Source: BRH-c25 sp035627615 (GTDB taxonomy: Bacteria; Bacillota; Clostridia; Lutisporales; Lutisporaceae). Taken from it: DNA of 64,000 bases. Shown piece by piece: positions 60,664 to 64,000 of the stretch. The notes under the pieces are model-generated. The model searched no databases, was not told the origin of the DNA, and saw only the letters and a program-made list of their open reading frames with translations. The stretch covers positions 1 through 64,000 of the forward strand of contig DASPLL010000031.1 in assembly GCA_035627615.1 (NCBI GenBank). The letters run 5' to 3'. Position numbers and translations under genes: made by a program. Every line of letters begins with the position of its first letter. The stretch's first letter is position 1.

Positions 60664-61602
60664 ATGGCAATACAGAGCATGGAGAAGTTTATGACTGAGA
60701 AACTGAACCTGCCGGTAAAAGACAGACATGATATGCCGTCATCAAAGGTGACTTTTGAAGGTGGCGCACATTATAGAATGGAGATCGCAGGAATAGAAAA
60801 CGCAGAGAATTTTGAAGTACTGGTCAAGGAGTCCGAGAAAAAGAACCTGCCCATTCACAGGGTCATCGGTACAGTAGGTGGATCAGCTTTACTGGAATTT
60901 GAGGAATTGAAATACTACGCTCAAATAGGGGCAGAAAGTAAAATTGAAGTGATGATAAACCCGGTACCTGTAAGAGGTTGGGATTTAGGCAGACAGTATA
61001 CCACTTCCGAAGGTTATGTATCCGGTATGAGAATAAGAGGCCAGGACAATCTGCATATGTGGCTGAAAGAATTTGACCGGTGCCTGGAAGCAGGGATCAG
61101 AGGCTTCCTTATCTGTGATGAGGGATTATTATATCTGGTAAACCAGATGAGAAAAGAAAATGTTATTCCCCAGGATGTAAAATTCAAAGTATCAGTTTTC
61201 GCAGGTCATGCCAATGCAGTTGGCGCAAAGCTGCTTTCAGACCTTGGAGCTGACAGCTTCAATCCTCTGGCGGATCTATCACTGTCAATGCTGGCATCCA
61301 TAAGAAGCGTTGTAGACCTGCCGATGGATGTTTATATGAGCATAGTAGATACCATGGGAGGGCATCAGAGGAATATAGAAGCGGCTGAGATCGCAAGGAT
61401 ATGTGCTCCGGTATACTTCAAATTCGAGCCCGGGAAGAGTGAGGCAGAATTATATAATGCATGGAGGGATCCAAGCTACCTGAACTTCCTGATAAAGGAA
61501 AAGATCAGATATGCCTCCATAGCAAAAGAATGGTGTGACAGAAGCACAAATAAGTTGGTATTCAATGACTATAAGGCAGACCTTTCTATTCCTAGACCGT
61601 AG
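60664..61602 (+). CDS. TIM-barrel protein distantly like U32 peptidases
   Basis: A 312-residue soluble protein without signal or membrane segments. The strand/helix pattern ('RVIGTVGGSALLEFEELKYY', 'IEVMINPVPVRGWDLG', 'GIRGFLICDEGLLYLV', 'VSVFAGHANAVGAKLLSDLG') is that of a TIM barrel, and the 'CDEGLLYLVNQM' and 'ADSFNPLADLS' elements recall peptidase U32 or radical-free aldolase-like barrels. I cannot name a reaction. Its promoter matches that of ridA, so it probably acts in the same catabolic route. Confidence 0.65.
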   Translation: MAIQSMEKFMTEKLNLPVKDRHDMPSSKVTFEGGAHYRMEIAGIENAENFEVLVKESEKKNLPIHRVIGTVGGSALLEFEELKYYAQIGAESKIEVMINPVPVRGWDLGRQYTTSEGYVSGMRIRGQDNLHMWLKEFDRCLEAGIRGFLICDEGLLYLVNQMRKENVIPQDVKFKVSVFAGHANAVGAKLLSDLGADSFNPLADLSLSMLASIRSVVDLPMDVYMSIVDTMGGHQRNIEAAEIARICAPVYFKFEPGKSEAELYNAWRDPSYLNFLIKEKIRYASIAKEWCDRSTNKLVFNDYKADLSIPRP

Positions 61603-61733
61603 TAAAGAGGTATAGGCTTAGAGTTATAAAAACCATACCTGGATTCAGGGGGGATAGGGTGGAAGAACACGGTCCATACCTGTCCCTTTTTATATATGAT
61701 TGTATTTTACTCATAAGAAAGGAGCGGGATTCA

Positions 61734-63707
61734 ATGTTAAAAAAGCAGAAGCTTACCATCAGAAACAAGCTGGTCATTGCTTTTGGCGCGATTCTTATCA
61801 TTCCTGTTCTGATGACAGGTCAATTTTCATACAGGACTGCAGAAAGAAAAGTATCGGAACAATTTATGAACAATGCCTACGAAAGCGTCAGGCTAATGGA
61901 CAAGCTTCTAACTACTACTCTGGAATCAAGTATGAATAATGTAACCCAGCTTGCGGAACAGATTGATTTTTCCATGGATGAACCTCAGATAAGGAAGTAT
62001 CTGGATCCCTTTCAAAACAGCCATCCGGAGATTTCCAGCACCTATTTGGGGACTGAGGCAGGTGCAACGTTTATTTCTCCATATGTAGAAGTCGGTGCTG
62101 ACTATGATCCCAGGGTAAGGCCGTGGTATATGGGCGCAATGGATCAGAAAGGACAGGTATATATAACGGAGCCGTATATACAGGTTGATGAAAACAACAA
62201 ATCAACGGGAAATGTAATCGTATCGGTCGTAAGAGCTGTTAAGGACGGATCCGGTGTTGTGGGTGTAGACCTTAATCTGGGCAGTATCGGAGAGGATATC
62301 AAAAAAGTACATATAGGCAAAGAAGGAAATCTGGCAGTTTTCGATAAAAACGGGAAGGTATTGGTGCATCCTACGCTGGAAACAGGTACGGAGATAAAGG
62401 AGTCGTGGATCTCTCAAATTGTCGGTCAGGACTCCGATCAGTTTGATTATAGCGATAACGGAGAAATGAAGATGGTTTATTTTGTAACCAATCCATTAAC
62501 CGGATGGAAAATAATCGGAACCATGAACAGGGAGGAAATCGCAAGAGAAGCGGCTCCTATTTATTATGCAACCTTTGTCGTCATTGTCATATCCATTCTG
62601 CTGGGAGGAGTCCTGATCTTTTTAGTTGTCCGTTCCATAACCAAACCGCTGATGAAACTGGTATCCGCAGCAAAAAGCATCGGGGAAGGAGATCTTACCG
62701 TGGAGGTTGAGACACAGTCAAAGGATGAGGTCGGTGTGCTTGCTGTGACATTTAACGGAATGTGCGATATGATCAGGCAGATTTTACTCCAGCTTAGAGA
62801 TAAGATAGACAGGCTGGCCGCTTCTTCTGAAGAACTGACTGCGGGCTCCGAGCAGGCTGCCGCTACGAGCAGCAGTATTTCCGAGACAAGTCATGTGGTT
62901 GCCGACGGGGCGAGCCGTCAAGCTGCCAGTGTAGAAGAAAGTTCAAAATCCATCAATGAAATTACGGATAATTTGAAGCTAATATTGGCGAATGCACAGT
63001 CGGCATCGTCCATTTCATCAGAGGCATCCGGAAAAGCACAGGGAGGAAATGAAATCATCCAGAAGGCCGTTAAGCAAATGGATTCCATTTATCAAACGGT
63101 AAATGGATTGTCTCAAGGGATAGGGTCATTAGGTGAACGCTCCAAAGAGATCGAACAGATTATCGGGGTTATTACCACAATTGCCGACCAGACAAATCTG
63201 CTGGCGTTGAATGCGGCTATTGAAGCCGCCAGAGCAGGAGAACACGGGCGGGGCTTTGCAGTTGTATCCGGGGAAGTAGGAAAACTGGCTGAACAATCCG
63301 TGACTGCAACAAAACAAATTTCCGCATTGATAGCAGCCATTCAGACAGAAACTCAAAAAGTGGTTCAAATAATGGAGAAAACAATAAAGGAAGTTTTTGA
63401 AGGCATTACGGTTATGACCTCTGCCGGTGAAGCCTTCAACCAAATCGAAGATGCCATTTGCGGCGTTTCAGGCCAGATTGACCAGGTAACTTCTTCGATC
63501 CATGAAATCTCTGAAAGAACACAGAAGGTTGCCGGTTCAATTGATAGTATAAGGAAGATTTCGGAAGAATCCGCTTCAGGGATCCAGCAGGTATTTGCAG
63601 CAACCGAGGAGCAGCTGGCCTCTTTTGAGGAAATACATTCCGCCGCTGCCTTGCTGACGGATATAGCCGTTGATCTGCAGGCCCTAAGTGAAAAATTCAA
63701 GCTTTAA
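61734..63707 (+). CDS. Methyl-accepting chemotaxis protein with dCache sensor
   Basis: A 657-residue chemoreceptor. It has a first membrane helix (about 13-33), an extracellular double-Cache domain (about 40-275) with 'YDPRVRPWYMGAM' and a 'GVVGVDLNLG' strand, a second membrane helix (about 283-305), HAMP, and a cytoplasmic signalling domain with the hairpin tip 'IADQTNLLALNAAIEAARAG'. The Y-x4-R-x-W-Y pattern followed by a late Asp resembles amino-acid-type dCache sensors, though not all positions agree. ATG at 61734 follows AAAGGAG. It lies next to the uptake and catabolism genes and may sense the same class of compound. Confidence 0.92.
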   Translation: MLKKQKLTIRNKLVIAFGAILIIPVLMTGQFSYRTAERKVSEQFMNNAYESVRLMDKLLTTTLESSMNNVTQLAEQIDFSMDEPQIRKYLDPFQNSHPEISSTYLGTEAGATFISPYVEVGADYDPRVRPWYMGAMDQKGQVYITEPYIQVDENNKSTGNVIVSVVRAVKDGSGVVGVDLNLGSIGEDIKKVHIGKEGNLAVFDKNGKVLVHPTLETGTEIKESWISQIVGQDSDQFDYSDNGEMKMVYFVTNPLTGWKIIGTMNREEIAREAAPIYYATFVVIVISILLGGVLIFLVVRSITKPLMKLVSAAKSIGEGDLTVEVETQSKDEVGVLAVTFNGMCDMIRQILLQLRDKIDRLAASSEELTAGSEQAAATSSSISETSHVVADGASRQAASVEESSKSINEITDNLKLILANAQSASSISSEASGKAQGGNEIIQKAVKQMDSIYQTVNGLSQGIGSLGERSKEIEQIIGVITTIADQTNLLALNAAIEAARAGEHGRGFAVVSGEVGKLAEQSVTATKQISALIAAIQTETQKVVQIMEKTIKEVFEGITVMTSAGEAFNQIEDAICGVSGQIDQVTSSIHEISERTQKVAGSIDSIRKISEESASGIQQVFAATEEQLASFEEIHSAAALLTDIAVDLQALSEKFKL

Positions 63708-63730
63708 AGCTATATTAATAGCTATCTGCA

Positions 63731-63759
63731 TGGAGCGGGAATCCTTGAAGCCCGCTCCA
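63731..63759. terminator. Stem-loop between convergent genes
   Basis: TGGAGCGGG (63731-63739) pairs with CCCGCTCCA (63751-63759), a perfect 9-bp G+C-rich stem. T-runs are weak on both sides. Position between convergent genes supports a terminator. Confidence 0.6.
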
Positions 63760-63764
63760 TGCCA

Positions 63765-64000
63765 TTATGTCGGGATGTATTCATCATCAATATATTCCCT
63801 TATCTTTCTATATGCTGTTGCCTGGCTTATTTTCAAGATTTCAGCTACTTTATAGCTGCTTTTGTATTTATTATAAGCCATTCTGATCAGCTTCTCTTCT
63901 ATTTCTCTTTTTGCTTCTTCCAGGGGTGTGATTATTTCAATGAAATCCGGATTGGGAACATAGGAATTATATAAATTGGTGCTGAAAATAACAGATTTAT
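63765..64000 (-). CDS. C-terminus of a Fis/TyrR-type (sigma-54 activator) regulator, partial
   Basis: The minus-strand frame is open from the window edge to TAA at 63765-63767, about 77 residues. It ends in a helix-turn-helix: 'EEAKREIEEKLIRMAYNKY', 'SSYKVAEILKISQATAYRKI' and 'REYIDDEYIPT'. This is the pattern of the HTH_8/TyrR-like C-terminus of sigma-54-dependent activators of the PrpR/RocR kind. The start and the AAA+ domain lie beyond the window. Confidence 0.7.
   Translation of the reverse strand, partial: KSVIFSTNLYNSYVPNPDFIEIITPLEEAKREIEEKLIRMAYNKYKSSYKVAEILKISQATAYRKIREYIDDEYIPT

Noticed and set aside
1..64000. CRISPR arrays, rRNA or intact tRNA genes
   Set aside because: No regularly spaced repeats, rRNA signatures or complete cloverleaf were found by eye.

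Overview
The window looks like the chromosome of an anaerobic, low-to-moderate G+C Firmicute, most likely a plant-polymer-using member of the Clostridia. This rests on strong AGGAGG-type ribosome sites, GTG/TTG starts, an iron-sulfur two-subunit L-serine dehydratase, Firmicute-type sigma-A promoters, and a pectin/galacturonate gene set typical of polysaccharide-degrading clostridia. No rRNA, intact tRNA or CRISPR array was seen.

Layout. (1) 0.3-8.1 kb is a visibly A+T-richer accessory island. It holds a GyrI-like effector-binding protein, an AbiEi/AbiEii toxin-antitoxin pair with a decayed second toxin gene, a RadC-like protein, and a HIT hydrolase / PLD-helicase-DUF3427 / MazG-like trio. (2) 8.2-23.7 kb is a one-direction galacturonate/oligogalacturonide regulon: uxaC, a LacI regulator, GH105 unsaturated-uronyl hydrolase, sugar ABC transporter (binding protein and two permeases, no ATPase), GH28 polygalacturonase, kduI, kduD, uxaB, uxaA, eda and kdgK. 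Together these convert imported oligogalacturonides to KDPG and then pyruvate plus glyceraldehyde-3-phosphate. A sigma-A promoter with a perfect LacI-type operator precedes uxaC. (3) 24.0-35.1 kb is the most unusual part. Four co-directional genes encode a membrane-anchored DHH-like protein, two paralogous histidine-kinase-like proteins (one with an intact GHKL ATPase, one degenerate), and a receiver-domain protein with a HEPN-like R-N-x3-H motif. A convergent 1191-residue protein with S1-like and winged-helix modules shares their terminator. I read this as an undescribed phosphorelay-type conflict or stress system with some logic in common with Detocs.

(4) 35.3-46.8 kb covers amino-acid and peptide uptake: SstT serine/threonine symporter, a five-gene oligopeptide ABC transporter with a Nif3-like gene, an Lrp regulator, a split ChrA transporter pair, and L-serine dehydratase sdaAB-sdaAA. 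(5) 46.9-47.2 kb is gene-free but has a promoter, a 5' hairpin and a strong terminator: a candidate small RNA. (6) 47.4-51.2 kb is a CheB-CheR-PAS-histidine kinase fusion. (7) 51.3-61.6 kb is an IclR-controlled catabolic cluster: RidA, a threonine-dehydratase-like enzyme resembling EutB, an M24 hydrolase closely resembling ectoine hydrolase DoeA/EutD, a TRAP transporter, an M20 amidohydrolase, a GntR regulator and a TIM-barrel protein. The ridA and TIM-barrel promoters share a near-identical architecture and a TAGAAA box, which also appears as a palindrome in the iclR leader. I infer uptake and hydrolysis of ectoine-like or N-acylated amino-acid compounds. (8) The window ends with a chemoreceptor and, on the minus strand, the C-terminus of a Fis/TyrR-type regulator.
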